The position numbers and the translations under genes were made by a program. The notes under the pieces were generated by a model that was given only the letters and a program-made list of their open reading frames with translations, did no database searches and was not told where the DNA came from. From the NCBI GenBank assembly GCA_934563745.1, contig CAKTHE010000036.1:1-12858 (forward strand): a stretch of DNA of 12,858 nt. Reading direction: 5' to 3'. Positions 1 to 6,037 of this stretch are shown piece by piece (position 1 is the first letter of the stretch; every line of letters begins with the position of its first letter). Source of the stretch: an uncultured Dysosmobacter sp. (GTDB lineage: Bacteria > Bacillota > Clostridia > Oscillospirales > Oscillospiraceae).

Positions 1-76
1 CCAGAGCGGCCAAATGGGGCAGACTGTAAATCTGTTGTCACTGACTTCGGTGGTTCGAATCCACCTTCCCCCACCA
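1..76 (+). tRNA. tRNA-Tyr (GTA), 5' end cut by window
   Basis: The 3' part of a class II tRNA. The anticodon stem GCAGA/TCTGT (19-23 and 31-35) encloses the loop CTGTAAA, giving anticodon GTA at 26-28. A long variable arm follows, then a T arm with the TTCGAAT loop flanked by GGTGG and CCACC, and the acceptor strand TTCCCCC, discriminator A73 and an encoded CCA at 74-76. The 5' acceptor strand and the start of the D arm lie before the window. Anticodon and long variable arm agree with bacterial tRNA-Tyr. Confidence 0.93.
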
Positions 77-110
77 AGATCAATCGCTGAAAAGCGATTG
101 ATCTTTTTTT
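77..110 (+). terminator. Intrinsic terminator of tRNA-Tyr
   Basis: A 12-bp perfect stem (77-88 with 93-104, AGATCAATCGCT and its complement) closes a GAAA tetraloop and runs into a T tract (104-110). It begins directly after the CCA end, so it ends the tRNA transcript and insulates the regulator gene downstream. Confidence 0.92.
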
Positions 111-143
111 ATGCCCACAGAAAAGGACGGAGGGACGGTATAA

Positions 144-172
144 TTCACAAGAAACTTGGATATATTTATACA
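144..172 (+). promoter_or_regulatory. Candidate distal promoter of the S24 regulator
   Basis: TTCACA (144-149) and TATACA (167-172) are 17 bp apart. The -35 overlaps the first palindrome (147-159) and the expected start point falls at the second (178-190), so occupancy of either would block it. A perfect TATAAT at 139-144 lies just upstream but lacks a convincing -35. Inferred from consensus only. Confidence 0.45.
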
Positions 173-221
173 GTATCACAAGTATCTTGTTGTGTCAAGA
201 GAAATATTACAAGAATCTTGT
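147..221 (+). promoter_or_regulatory. Array of three operator-like palindromes, 31-bp period
   Basis: Three copies of ACAAG-N3-CTTGT occur at 147-159 (ACAAGAAACTTGG, one arm base off), 178-190 (ACAAGTATCTTGT) and 209-221 (ACAAGAATCTTGT). Their starts are exactly 31 bp apart, close to three helical turns, so bound dimers would sit on the same DNA face. The third lies 8 bp upstream of the proximal -35. Extra half-sites CAAG (196-199) and CTTGT (226-230) are present. The likely ligand is the XRE/S24 regulator encoded next, which would make the array autoregulatory; that link is inference from position. Confidence 0.7.
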
Positions 222-229
222 TCTGCTTG

Positions 230-258
230 TTGACAAAAAACCAAAGTTCCTGTAAAAT
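230..258 (+). promoter_or_regulatory. Proximal promoter of the S24 regulator
   Basis: A consensus TTGACA (230-235) lies 17 bp from TAAAAT (253-258), predicting a start near 265 and a leader of about 36 nt. The nearest palindrome ends just upstream of the -35 rather than overlapping it, an arrangement compatible with activation as well as repression. Confidence 0.8.
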
Positions 259-300
259 GCAGTCGAACCATGTCGCAAGACCAGAAAGGGAGCGAACGTC

Positions 301-1062
301 ATGAGCTTTGGAGAGCGTCTGCGTACCAGCCGCGAAGAGCGTCAGATTTCCCGGGCGGAGTTGGCCGGAAAGCTGGGGGTATCTCCGTCTGCCATCGGAA
401 ACTACGAGACAGGGATCAGCTTTCCCAAAGAGAATGTGATGCTGCGATTGTTTGACTGCCTGCAGGTGGAGCCGAATGAACTGTTCCGGGACAGCTTCCG
501 GGGAGAGTCGGCCCTGACGCATCAGGAGCAGCTGCTGTTGGAAAAATATCGCTGCCTGAATAAAGTCGGGCGCGAGACGGTGCGTTCCGTTGTGGATGCA
601 CTGTGCAGCTATGAAGAGGATCTGCGCCGGGAGGATCCGGAGCCGGAGCTGCGGGAGATTCCGCTGTACCGTTCCCCGGCGGCTGCGGGGTATGCCTCTC
701 CGGTGTGCGGCGAGGATTACGATCTGATCCCGGTGGGGGATGACGTCCCCTCCGCTGCGGAGTTTGCCGTGAAGATCCGGGGCGATTCCATGGAGCCGGT
801 GATTCCGGACGGAAGCGTGGCGTATGTGAACCGGGACCCCCTGAAAAACGGAGATGTGGGGATTTTTTGGGTGGATGGCGATATGCTGTGCAAGCAGTAT
901 TACCGGGATCCGCTGGGAATGGTGTATCTGTTTTCCCTGAACCGGAAGCGGGCGGATGCCGACGTGGTTTTTGGAACGGACAGCGGCCGCGGCTTGGTGT
1001 GTTTCGGGCGAGTGATGCTGGAGCGGGTCCCGCCGCTGCCGGGGCGGGGCGAAGCCGACTGA
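301..1062 (+). CDS. XRE-family HTH / S24 LexA-like self-cleaving repressor
   Basis: Predicted 253-residue DNA-binding regulator. Residues about 5-62 form an XRE/Cro-cI helix-turn-helix (ISRAELAGKLGVSPSAIGNY region, then NELF). A linker of about 60 residues leads to a peptidase S24 domain from about 120. It has the Ala-Gly cleavage-type site at 129-130 (SPAAAGYASP), the nucleophile Ser163 in GDSMEP and the general-base candidate Lys198 after DGDMLC, so the parts needed for LexA/cI-type autocleavage are visible. It is not LexA itself, whose N-terminal domain is a different winged helix. Architecture resembles phage cI-like repressors and HdiR-type stress regulators. ATG 301 has AAGGGAG (286-292) 8 nt upstream. 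It stands alone: no phage, recombinase or mutagenesis-repair gene adjoins it, so its targets beyond its own promoter are unknown. High confidence in domains, low in trigger. Confidence 0.9.
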   Translation: MSFGERLRTSREERQISRAELAGKLGVSPSAIGNYETGISFPKENVMLRLFDCLQVEPNELFRDSFRGESALTHQEQLLLEKYRCLNKVGRETVRSVVDALCSYEEDLRREDPEPELREIPLYRSPAAAGYASPVCGEDYDLIPVGDDVPSAAEFAVKIRGDSMEPVIPDGSVAYVNRDPLKNGDVGIFWVDGDMLCKQYYRDPLGMVYLFSLNRKRADADVVFGTDSGRGLVCFGRVMLERVPPLPGRGEAD

Positions 1063-1090
1063 GAGAAGGCACATGCGCGAAAAACGAAAA

Positions 1091-1126
1091 CGTCCCGCCG
1101 CAGCTTTCACGAGCTGCGGCGGGACG
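1091..1126. terminator. Shared terminator between convergent regulator and SDR genes
   Basis: A 15-bp perfect stem (CGTCCCGCCGCAGCT 1091-1105 with 1112-1126) and 6-nt loop. On the minus strand it is followed by TTTTCGTTTT, so it best ends the SDR transcript. On the plus strand only CTTT follows, a weaker stop for the S24 regulator. Confidence 0.85.
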
Positions 1127-1155
1127 CTTTGAAAGGGAAACGGGGCGGGTGCGGC

Positions 1156-1893
1156 TCAGACCGTGAAGCCGCCGTCCGCTGTCAGGACCTGTCCGGTCAG
1201 AAACGAGGCCTGGTCCGAGGCAAGGAAGGCCACGGCGGCGGCAATATCCTCCGGTGTGCCCAGGCGGCCCAGGGGCGTCTGGGCGGCCAGGTCGGTCAGG
1301 GTCTCCTCGCCCAGAGGGCGGCACATATCCGTATCGATGACGCCCGGGGCCACGCAGTTGACCCGGATGTGAGAGGGGGCCAATTCCAGAGCCAGGGAGC
1401 GGGTCATGGCGATGACGCCTGCCTTGGTGCAGGCATAGGCGACCTCGCAGGAGGCACCCCGCAGACCCCAGATGGAGGCGATGTTGACGATGCAGCCGCT
1501 TTGGGCCCGGATCATATCCGGAAGGACCGAGCGGATCGTGTTGCGGGGGCCGGTGAGGTTGACTGCCAGAAAACGGTTCCACTCTGCATCGGACAGGTCC
1601 TGAAACAAGGCCTGACCGGCAATGCCGGCGTTGTTGACCAGCAGCGAGACCGGGCCGAAGTCCTGCCGGATCTGAGTGACCATGGCAGCCACGGCGTCAG
1701 AGTCTGCCACGTCGGCCTGGTAGAGTGCGGCCGGGGTGCCGGAGCTGCGCAGTGCCTGCACCGTCTCCAGCGCTGCCTGGCGGCTGTGGGCGTAGTTGAC
1801 GCACACGGTACAGCCCTGACGCCCCAGAGCCAAGGCGATGGCCCGCCCGATGCCCCGGCCGGCGCCGGTGACCAATGCGACGCGATGATCCAT
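1156..1893 (-). CDS. SDR-family oxidoreductase, FabG-like (possible EF-P 5-aminopentanone reductase)
   Basis: A 245-residue classical short-chain dehydrogenase/reductase. The Rossmann motif GAGRGIG (10-16) binds NAD(P); NNAG is at 87-90 and the catalytic set is Asn112, Ser140, Tyr153, Lys157 (YACTK). The length is usual for FabG-like enzymes, which reduce a keto group with NADPH in the cytosol. The stretches IWGLRGASCEVAY, IRVNCVAPGVIDTDM and TPLGRLGTPED resemble, from memory, clostridial proteins annotated as elongation factor P 5-aminopentanone reductase (YmfI type), which finish the EF-P lysine modification. A fatty-acid 3-oxoacyl-ACP reductase is the alternative; the lack of neighbouring fab genes argues mildly against it. 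ATG 1893 has AGGAGGG (complement of 1901-1907) 7 nt upstream. It is monocistronic, with its own promoter and terminator. Confidence 0.88.
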   Translation of the reverse strand: MDHRVALVTGAGRGIGRAIALALGRQGCTVCVNYAHSRQAALETVQALRSSGTPAALYQADVADSDAVAAMVTQIRQDFGPVSLLVNNAGIAGQALFQDLSDAEWNRFLAVNLTGPRNTIRSVLPDMIRAQSGCIVNIASIWGLRGASCEVAYACTKAGVIAMTRSLALELAPSHIRVNCVAPGVIDTDMCRPLGEETLTDLAAQTPLGRLGTPEDIAAAVAFLASDQASFLTGQVLTADGGFTV

Positions 1894-1932
1894 GCGGCTT
1901 CCCTCCTGTTTTGCAAGCGATTCGTTGCCAGC

Positions 1933-1961
1933 AGTATAGCAAAAGAAGCGACGAATTTCAA
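1933..1961 (-). promoter_or_regulatory. Promoter of the SDR gene
   Basis: On the minus strand, TTGAAA (1961-1956) and TATACT (1938-1933) are 17 bp apart, 40 nt before the start codon. The -35 lies 8 bp from that of the divergent tRNA-Val promoter, so the two polymerases would compete or share upstream DNA. Confidence 0.75.
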
Positions 1962-1969
1962 GAAAACTA

Positions 1970-1998
1970 TTGACAAATCGGGGAAAGCCGTGTATCCT
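1970..1998 (+). promoter_or_regulatory. Promoter of tRNA-Val
   Basis: Perfect TTGACA (1970-1975), a 17-bp spacer ending in TG, then TATCCT (1993-1998). The start would fall about 8-10 nt before the mature tRNA end at 2014. Confidence 0.82.
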
Positions 1999-2013
1999 AA
2001 ATATGTTCGTTTC

Positions 2014-2090
2014 GGACGATTAGCTCAGCTGGCTAGAGCACCTGCTTGACGTGCAGGGGGTCACAGGTTCGAGTCCTGTATCGTCCACCA
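2014..2090 (+). tRNA. tRNA-Val (GAC)
   Basis: A complete 77-nt cloverleaf. Acceptor GGACGAT (2014-2020) pairs with ATCGTCC (2080-2086), followed by A2087 and an encoded CCA (2088-2090). The D arm is GCTC/GAGC, the anticodon stem CCTGC/GCAGG holds loop TTGACGT with anticodon GAC at 2048-2050, and the T arm is ACAGG-TTCGAGT-CCTGT. The GAC anticodon reads GUC and GUU valine codons. Confidence 0.96.
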
Positions 2091-2097
2091 AACACGA

Positions 2098-2130
2098 AAG
2101 ACCTGGAACCACACGGTTCCGGGTCTTTTT
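2098..2130 (+). terminator. Intrinsic terminator of tRNA-Val
   Basis: AAGACCTGGAACC (2098-2110) pairs with GGTTCCGGGTCTT (2115-2127) with one T-G wobble, loop ACAC, then a T run through 2130. Confidence 0.9.
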
Positions 2131-2259
2131 GTTATTTATTCATTTGTTCCTCCGGCGGAGCGGAGCTTCTGAACCGCGTGCAGCGAGGCAAAATCATGCC
2201 TCCGGTGGTTTAGCTTCCGGGAAAGGCCGGGATTTATCATAAAACGAGGCAGATTTGAC

Positions 2260-2306
2260 TTGATAACCTAACGGCATTAGGATATACTGATCCTAACGAC
2301 ATTAGG
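2260..2306 (+). promoter_or_regulatory. tetR-MATE promoter with two built-in operators
   Basis: TTGATA (2260-2265) and TATACT (2283-2288) are 17 bp apart. One 15-bp operator, CCTAACGGCATTAGG (2267-2281), fills the spacer; a second, CCTAACGACATTAGG (2292-2306), starts 4 bp after the -10 and covers the expected start point. The copies differ only at the central base and are 25 bp apart. The DNA between them forms a further palindrome (TTAGGAT 2277-2283, ATCCTAA 2290-2296). This is a textbook layout for steric autorepression by the TetR-type protein encoded next; that binding is inferred. Confidence 0.85.
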
Positions 2307-2323
2307 AATGGGGGGGGTGCCGC

Positions 2324-2905
2324 TTGTTTCACAAGGGTTTGAGCAGAGAGCTGCTGATTGAAGCATCCAAGAAAATCATAGAAGAGAACGGAATCGCCGC
2401 ATTTTCCATGCGGGCGCTGGCGGAAAAACTGGGCGTTAAAACAGCGTCCCTCTATGCGCATGTTGAAAGTATGGAGGCGCTTTTTACAGAGGTCGGCCTG
2501 TCTGCACTGAACGATCAGAAGGCAGCGCAGCTGGCCGCCGTTGCAGGAAAAAGCGGCGATGAGGCGGTCTATGCGCTGGCGGAGGGCTATCGCGCATTTG
2601 CAAAGGCCCATGCCGCGCTTTATCAGCTGATCATGCAGATGCCGCTGGGAAAAGACGGGACCCTGCGGGCCGCAGCAGCCGTAACTGCGGAGCCGGCCAT
2701 GCAGGTTTTGCGCGGATATCCGATCTCCGATGAACGCCTGATGCACTGGCAGCAGGTTTTGCGCGGCGTGATGCACGGATTTGTATCGCAGGAAGCGTCC
2801 GGTTATTTTTCCCATTATCCCGTAGACCGGGAAGAGAGCTACCGCCTTGCCATCCGCTGTGTGATCGACGGCCTGCACAAGGAGGCGGAACGGAATGAGC
2901 GCTGA
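2324..2905 (+). CDS. TetR/AcrR-family transcriptional repressor
   Basis: A 193-residue cytoplasmic repressor of the TetR family. Residues about 6-52 form the N-terminal HTH domain (FSMRALAEKLGVKTASLYAHV), and the rest is a helical ligand-sensing and dimer domain of the WHG type (MHWQQVLRGVMHGFV, about 147-161). The ligand is unknown. No ATG or GTG fits the frame; TTG 2324 is the best start, preceded 6 nt upstream by an unusual run of eight Gs (2310-2317), which can pair with the anti-Shine-Dalgarno only through G-U wobbles, so translation may be modest. An out-of-frame ATG at 2308 precedes the run. The gene overlaps the downstream MATE gene by 11 bp, the usual regulator-plus-pump pair: the effector is probably an exported drug or metabolite. 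The frame is intact and its twin operators look conserved although the pump is broken. Confidence 0.88.
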   Translation: MFHKGLSRELLIEASKKIIEENGIAAFSMRALAEKLGVKTASLYAHVESMEALFTEVGLSALNDQKAAQLAAVAGKSGDEAVYALAEGYRAFAKAHAALYQLIMQMPLGKDGTLRAAAAVTAEPAMQVLRGYPISDERLMHWQQVLRGVMHGFVSQEASGYFSHYPVDREESYRLAIRCVIDGLHKEAERNER

Positions 2906-4269
2906 ACGGACGGCTCTTTTCTCCGATGCGCCGGTGCGGAAAGCCGTGCTGACGCTGGCGATCCCAACGGTCATCAGCCAGCTCATTACCGTGGTCTACA
3001 ACATGGCGGACACATTTTTCATCGGCAAGCTGAACGATCCCCCTGCAGGTGGCGGCGGCCACCATCGCCATGCCCTGCTTTATGCTGCTGACGGGCTTCG
3101 CCAACCTCTTTGGCCTGGGCGGTTCCAGCCTGATCTCCCGCTGCCTTGGTACGGGCGATCAGGAGAAGGCGCGGCATTGCGCGGCCTTCTGCATCTGGAC
3201 GGGAGCGGCGGTGGCCTTGCTTTACGGAATTGCCGTTGTCCTGCTGGAGCCGCTGCTGTTTCCGATTCTGGGCGCCAGCGCGGACACCTGGGAATATTGC
3301 CGGCAGTATGCGTTCTGGACGATCGGCGTCGGCGCGGTACCAACCGTGATGAACGCGGAGCTGGCACATCTCATCCGCGCCGAAGGCTATTCCAAACCGG
3401 CAGGGTTCGGTGTGGCGTTCGGCGGGATCCTGAACATCGTCCTTGATCCGATCTTCATTTTTGCCTTTCACCTGGACATTCAGGGTGCGGCCATCGCCAC
3501 CATGCTTTCCAATCTGATCGCCATGGGATATTTCTTCGGCTTTCTTTATCACATCCGGAAAAATACCGTCGTCACGCCGAACCCAAAAGCATACTCGGTC
3601 GGGGAGCACATTCCTGCCGAGGTGCTGAGCGTCGGCCTGCCCGGATTTGTGATGACCCTGATGTCCACCATTTCCAACGCGGCGCTCAATCACATGGTGG
3701 CCGGGTATTCCGACACCGCCATTGCGGGTATGGGCATCGCCAAGAAGATCGACCTCCTGGCCTATGCCATCGCGCAGGGCATGACGCAGGGAACGCTGCC
3801 GCAACTATACCTCCGGCAATCACAAGCGGATGAAGGCGGCTATCAAAACGGCGTTTGCCTACAGCTTTGCGGTCGCCTGCGCCGGTGCCGTTCTTCTTTG
3901 GACGCTGGCGGCGCCCGTCTCCCGCTGCTTTATCGCGGACGCGGAGACGGTTCACTACAGGCAGCACTTTTTGAAGATCATTTGCCTTGCCTGCCCGACT
4001 ACGGCGGTCAACTTCATGGTCATCACGGTTTTCCAGGCAATCGGAAAGAAGGTTCAGCCTGTCTGTCGCTGCTGCGCAAGGGCAGTCTGAATGTGGTATT
4101 TATGCGTGTTCTCAACGGAGCTGTCGGCGTTTCCGGCATTGCGTGGACAACGCCCTTTGCCGACTGGATCGCCTTTGTGATCGCGCTGGCATGGATCATC
4201 CCCTATCTGAAAAGGCTTCGTGAAGATGGAACTGACCGTTATGATCCCGCTGGGGCCGGGCGCACCTGA
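2895..4269 (+). pseudogene. MATE-family efflux transporter, frameshifted
   Basis: Joined across frames, this reads as a MATE (DinF/NorM-like) cation/drug antiporter of about 450 residues. It starts at ATG 2895, with AAGGAGG (2879-2885) 9 nt upstream inside tetR. Three lesions break it. (1) Five Cs at 3039-3043, where four would continue KLNDP into LQVAAATIAM. (2) Near 3800-3804, TLP runs straight to NYTSGNHKRM in another frame; family members usually read TLPLIGYNYTSGN, suggesting about 11 bp lost. (3) Near 4061-4066, one base, probably a C, is missing between KKVQPV and LSLLRKGS. Frame arithmetic (0 to 1, 1 to 2, 2 to 1) fits these changes. Unless all are corrected no full transporter is made; the longest unbroken piece runs from about 3044 to 3800. 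Other genes here are intact, which argues for real decay over poor sequence. The family exports drugs or metabolites using H+ or Na+. Confidence 0.88.
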
Positions 4270-4367
4270 AAACTGTGCGTGCTGCTGCGGCGCATGGGGT
4301 GGGGGAGCGGAGCCGAACCGGGCCGTTTCCTTTTTCGGCAGCCGGGACTCATAAATTTCAGAGTATC

Positions 4368-4396
4368 TTGCAGGAGGGATTTCGGACCGGTATAAT
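4368..4396 (+). promoter_or_regulatory. Promoter of the LysE-type exporter
   Basis: A perfect TATAAT (4391-4396) with TTGCAG (4368-4373) 17 bp upstream, predicting a leader of about 20-25 nt. The gap from 4270 to here holds no clear terminator for the broken MATE gene; GCCGAA (4312-4317) and TTCGGC (4334-4339) could form only a weak, wide-loop stem. Confidence 0.65.
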
Positions 4397-4426
4397 CAAG
4401 GTCAGCTTTATTTTGGGGCGATGGTT

Positions 4427-5014
4427 ATGACGCTTGCTTACTTTGGTTCCGTACTGGGGTATATGACGGTGTGCTCCTTTACACCGGGGCCCGGAAATCT
4501 TTTGGCAATGAATACGACCCAGACTTACGGCTTCAAGCGCAGCCGCAGGCTGATTTTGGGGATCTGCGCGGGCTATCTGTGCGTGCAGACGCTGTGCGCC
4601 CTGGCGGTCTATGGACTCAGCGCCCTGCTCTCGCAGGCCCTTTCCGTGCTGCGTTATGTGGGCGCGGCGTATATGCTTTACCTGGCGGTGCACATGCTGC
4701 GCAGCCGGCCCGACGGGGATCTGCAGGGACGGGATCCCACCTTTCGCAAGGGCTTTTTGCTGCAGCTGGTGAATGTAAAGATTTACTTTTATATGACGAC
4801 GCTGCTGAGCGTTTACCTGGTTCCGCAGATCCACAGCCTGGGCGGTGTGCTGCTCTCCGGCGTGGGCGTGGTGGCTTACGGAAGCATTGCGTGTCTGGCC
4901 TGGGCCTTTTTGGGCGTGGGCCTGCAAAAGGTCTACGTTCGCTATTACCGGTGGATCAATTTGCTGCTGGCGGCCTTTTTGGCGGAATGCGCCTGGAGCA
5001 TTCTGCGGGCCTGA
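4427..5014 (+). CDS. LysE/RhtB-family amino acid exporter
   Basis: A small inner-membrane exporter of 195 residues, the usual size for LysE/RhtB/CadD-type translocators, with about six hydrophobic segments. The N-terminal hallmark is TPGPGNLLAMNTTQTYGF (19-36), followed by a helix around LILGICAGYLC and a central VGAAYMLYLAVHML helix. The family exports amino acids or derivatives such as lysine, threonine, homoserine or cysteine metabolites; the substrate cannot be read from sequence. Two in-frame ATGs compete: 4421 is only 2 nt from the only purine-rich element (GGGG 4415-4418), while 4427 has 8 nt spacing, so I prefer 4427. It appears monocistronic, between the MATE remnant and the metal transporter. 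Three frame-matched pieces are not needed: this frame is intact. Confidence 0.88.
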   Translation: MTLAYFGSVLGYMTVCSFTPGPGNLLAMNTTQTYGFKRSRRLILGICAGYLCVQTLCALAVYGLSALLSQALSVLRYVGAAYMLYLAVHMLRSRPDGDLQGRDPTFRKGFLLQLVNVKIYFYMTTLLSVYLVPQIHSLGGVLLSGVGVVAYGSIACLAWAFLGVGLQKVYVRYYRWINLLLAAFLAECAWSILRA

Positions 5015-5043
5015 GCGCCGAAAAAATAAAAGCCGGAAATGGC

Positions 5044-5072
5044 TTCCCTTTTGAGGCAGAAATGTGTATAAT
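5044..5072 (+). promoter_or_regulatory. Candidate promoter of the ZIP transporter
   Basis: A perfect TATAAT (5067-5072) has a weak TTCCCT (5044-5049) 17 bp upstream. It would give a leader of about 120 nt containing both adjoining hairpins. The -10 partly overlaps the first hairpin, so this may instead be chance sequence before a terminator. Confidence 0.4.
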
Positions 5073-5101
5073 CAAAAAGGCCGAAGGAGGCTTTTTTGAT
5101 T
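5070..5101 (+). terminator. Hairpin with T tract after the LysE-type gene
   Basis: 5070-5082 (AATCAAAAAGGCC) pairs with 5089-5101 (GGCTTTTTTGATT) over 13 positions with one G-T wobble and loop GAAGGA. The A tract, GC core and T6 give terminator form. It could end the exporter transcript or act as a leader attenuator for the ZIP gene. A smaller stem AAGCC/GGCTT lies at 5030-5045. Confidence 0.6.
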
Positions 5102-5135
5102 CTCCAAGCGGTTAGTTATAGCTAACCGCTTGGAG
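5102..5135. promoter_or_regulatory. 14-bp perfect inverted repeat before the ZIP gene
   Basis: CTCCAAGCGGTTAG (5102-5115) is exactly complementary to 5122-5135, with spacer TTATAG. It abuts the preceding hairpin with no gap and lacks a following T run, so it is not a plain terminator. The core GGTTAG-N6-CTAACC resembles DtxR/MntR-type metalloregulator boxes in general form. Position before a metal transporter suggests an operator or RNA control element; no regulator gene is present here to support it. Confidence 0.55.
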
Positions 5136-5201
5136 GCAAACACATTGTTCCCGATGCAGGGAACCGGGCAGGCCGGGTTAGCGGCTGGAAGGGAGACGGA
5201 C

Positions 5202-5978
5202 ATGGAACTTGTTTACGGGCTTGCCCTGCCCTTTTTGGGCACGGCCTTGGGGGCGGCCTGCGTATTTTTTATGAGAAAGACGCTGCGCGATTCGGTACAG
5301 CGGGCCCTTACGGGCTTTGCCGCCGGCGTGATGGTGGCGGCATCGGTCTGGAGTCTGCTGATCCCGGCCATCAAGCAGTCGGCCGCGCTGGGCCGCTGGG
5401 CCTTTTTCCCCGCATTTGCCGGCTTTTGGATCGGGGTTGCCTTTTTGCTGCTGCTGGACCATGTGATCCCGCATCTGCATCAGAAAAGCGCCCGGGCCGA
5501 GGGACCGCACAGCAATTTGGAGCGGACGACGATGATGGTGCTGGCGGTGACGCTGCACAACATTCCGGAGGGAATGGCGGTGGGTGTGGTATACGCGGGC
5601 TATCTGGCCGGCAATGCACAGATCACCGCGGCCGGTGCCTTGGCGCTGTCGCTGGGCATCGCCATCCAAAACTTCCCGGAGGGGGCGATCATTTCTCTTC
5701 CGCTGCGGGCGGAGGGAATGAGCAAGGGACGCGCCTTTGCCGGGGGCGTTCTTTCCGGTGCGGTGGAGCCGATCGGCGCAGCGGCGACGATTGCGCTGGC
5801 CCGGCTGATCGTTCCGGCGCTGCCGTATCTTTTGAGCTTTGCGGCCGGTGCCATGCTTTATGTGGTCGTGGAGGAGCTGATCCCGGAGATGTCCGAGGGG
5901 GAGCACTCCAACATCGGAACCGTTTTTTTCGCCTTGGGGTTCAGTGTGATGATGGTACTGGATGTGGCCCTGGGCTGA
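5202..5978 (+). CDS. ZIP-family divalent metal transporter (GufA/ZupT-like)
   Basis: A 258-residue inner-membrane carrier with about eight hydrophobic helices. The paired ZIP metal-site motifs are visible: HNIPEG (119-124) in helix 4 and QNFPEG (156-161) in helix 5. Glu189 (GAVEPIG) and Glu224/225 (YVVVEELIPE) add acidic residues in later helices. The loop before helix 4 is histidine-containing (His87, His91, His93, His103), as often in ZIPs. The family imports Zn2+, Fe2+ or Mn2+ into the cytosol; which one is not decidable here. An upstream TTG at 5130 is in frame, but ATG 5202 is preferred: AAGGGAG (5189-5195) lies 6 nt before it, the protein then starts at the first helix, and the extension overlaps the palindrome. 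The two hairpins upstream suggest metal-dependent control. Confidence 0.92.
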   Translation: MELVYGLALPFLGTALGAACVFFMRKTLRDSVQRALTGFAAGVMVAASVWSLLIPAIKQSAALGRWAFFPAFAGFWIGVAFLLLLDHVIPHLHQKSARAEGPHSNLERTTMMVLAVTLHNIPEGMAVGVVYAGYLAGNAQITAAGALALSLGIAIQNFPEGAIISLPLRAEGMSKGRAFAGGVLSGAVEPIGAAATIALARLIVPALPYLLSFAAGAMLYVVVEELIPEMSEGEHSNIGTVFFALGFSVMMVLDVALG

Positions 5979-5985
5979 ATAAAAA

Positions 5986-6022
5986 AACACCCTCCCGGTA
6001 TTTTCCGGGAGGGTGTTCTTTT
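5986..6022. terminator. Bidirectional terminator between ZIP gene and ilv unit
   Basis: A 13-bp perfect stem (AACACCCTCCCGG 5986-5998 with 6005-6017), loop TATTTT. TTCTTTT follows on the plus strand and a seven-A run (5981-5987) supplies the T tract on the minus strand, so it ends both the ZIP transcript and the convergent ilv-ATPase transcript. Confidence 0.92.
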
Positions 6023-6037
6023 ATGGGAATGCAGGGC

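Noticed and set aside
170..198. Divergent minus-strand promoter (TTGACA 198-193, TACTGT 175-170) in the operator array
   Set aside because: The -10 is poor and no minus-strand gene lies to the left within the window, only the tRNA-Tyr terminator and tRNA.
14..304. Short frame covering tRNA-Tyr and the regulator leader
   Set aside because: It reads through the tRNA, its terminator and the operator array, so it is not a protein gene.
166..1582. Minus-strand open frames over the S24 regulator and SDR gene
   Set aside because: Arg/Pro/His-rich translations without motifs, lying over genes with clear domains and starts.
2014..4420. Possible island integrated at tRNA-Val carrying tetR-MATE
   Set aside because: No integrase was found and no direct repeat of the tRNA 3' end occurs downstream as far as 4420.
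5130..5201. N-terminal extension of the ZIP protein from TTG 5130
   Set aside because: It has no ribosome site, overlaps the palindrome, and is not hydrophobic; ATG 5202 has AAGGGAG 6 nt upstream.
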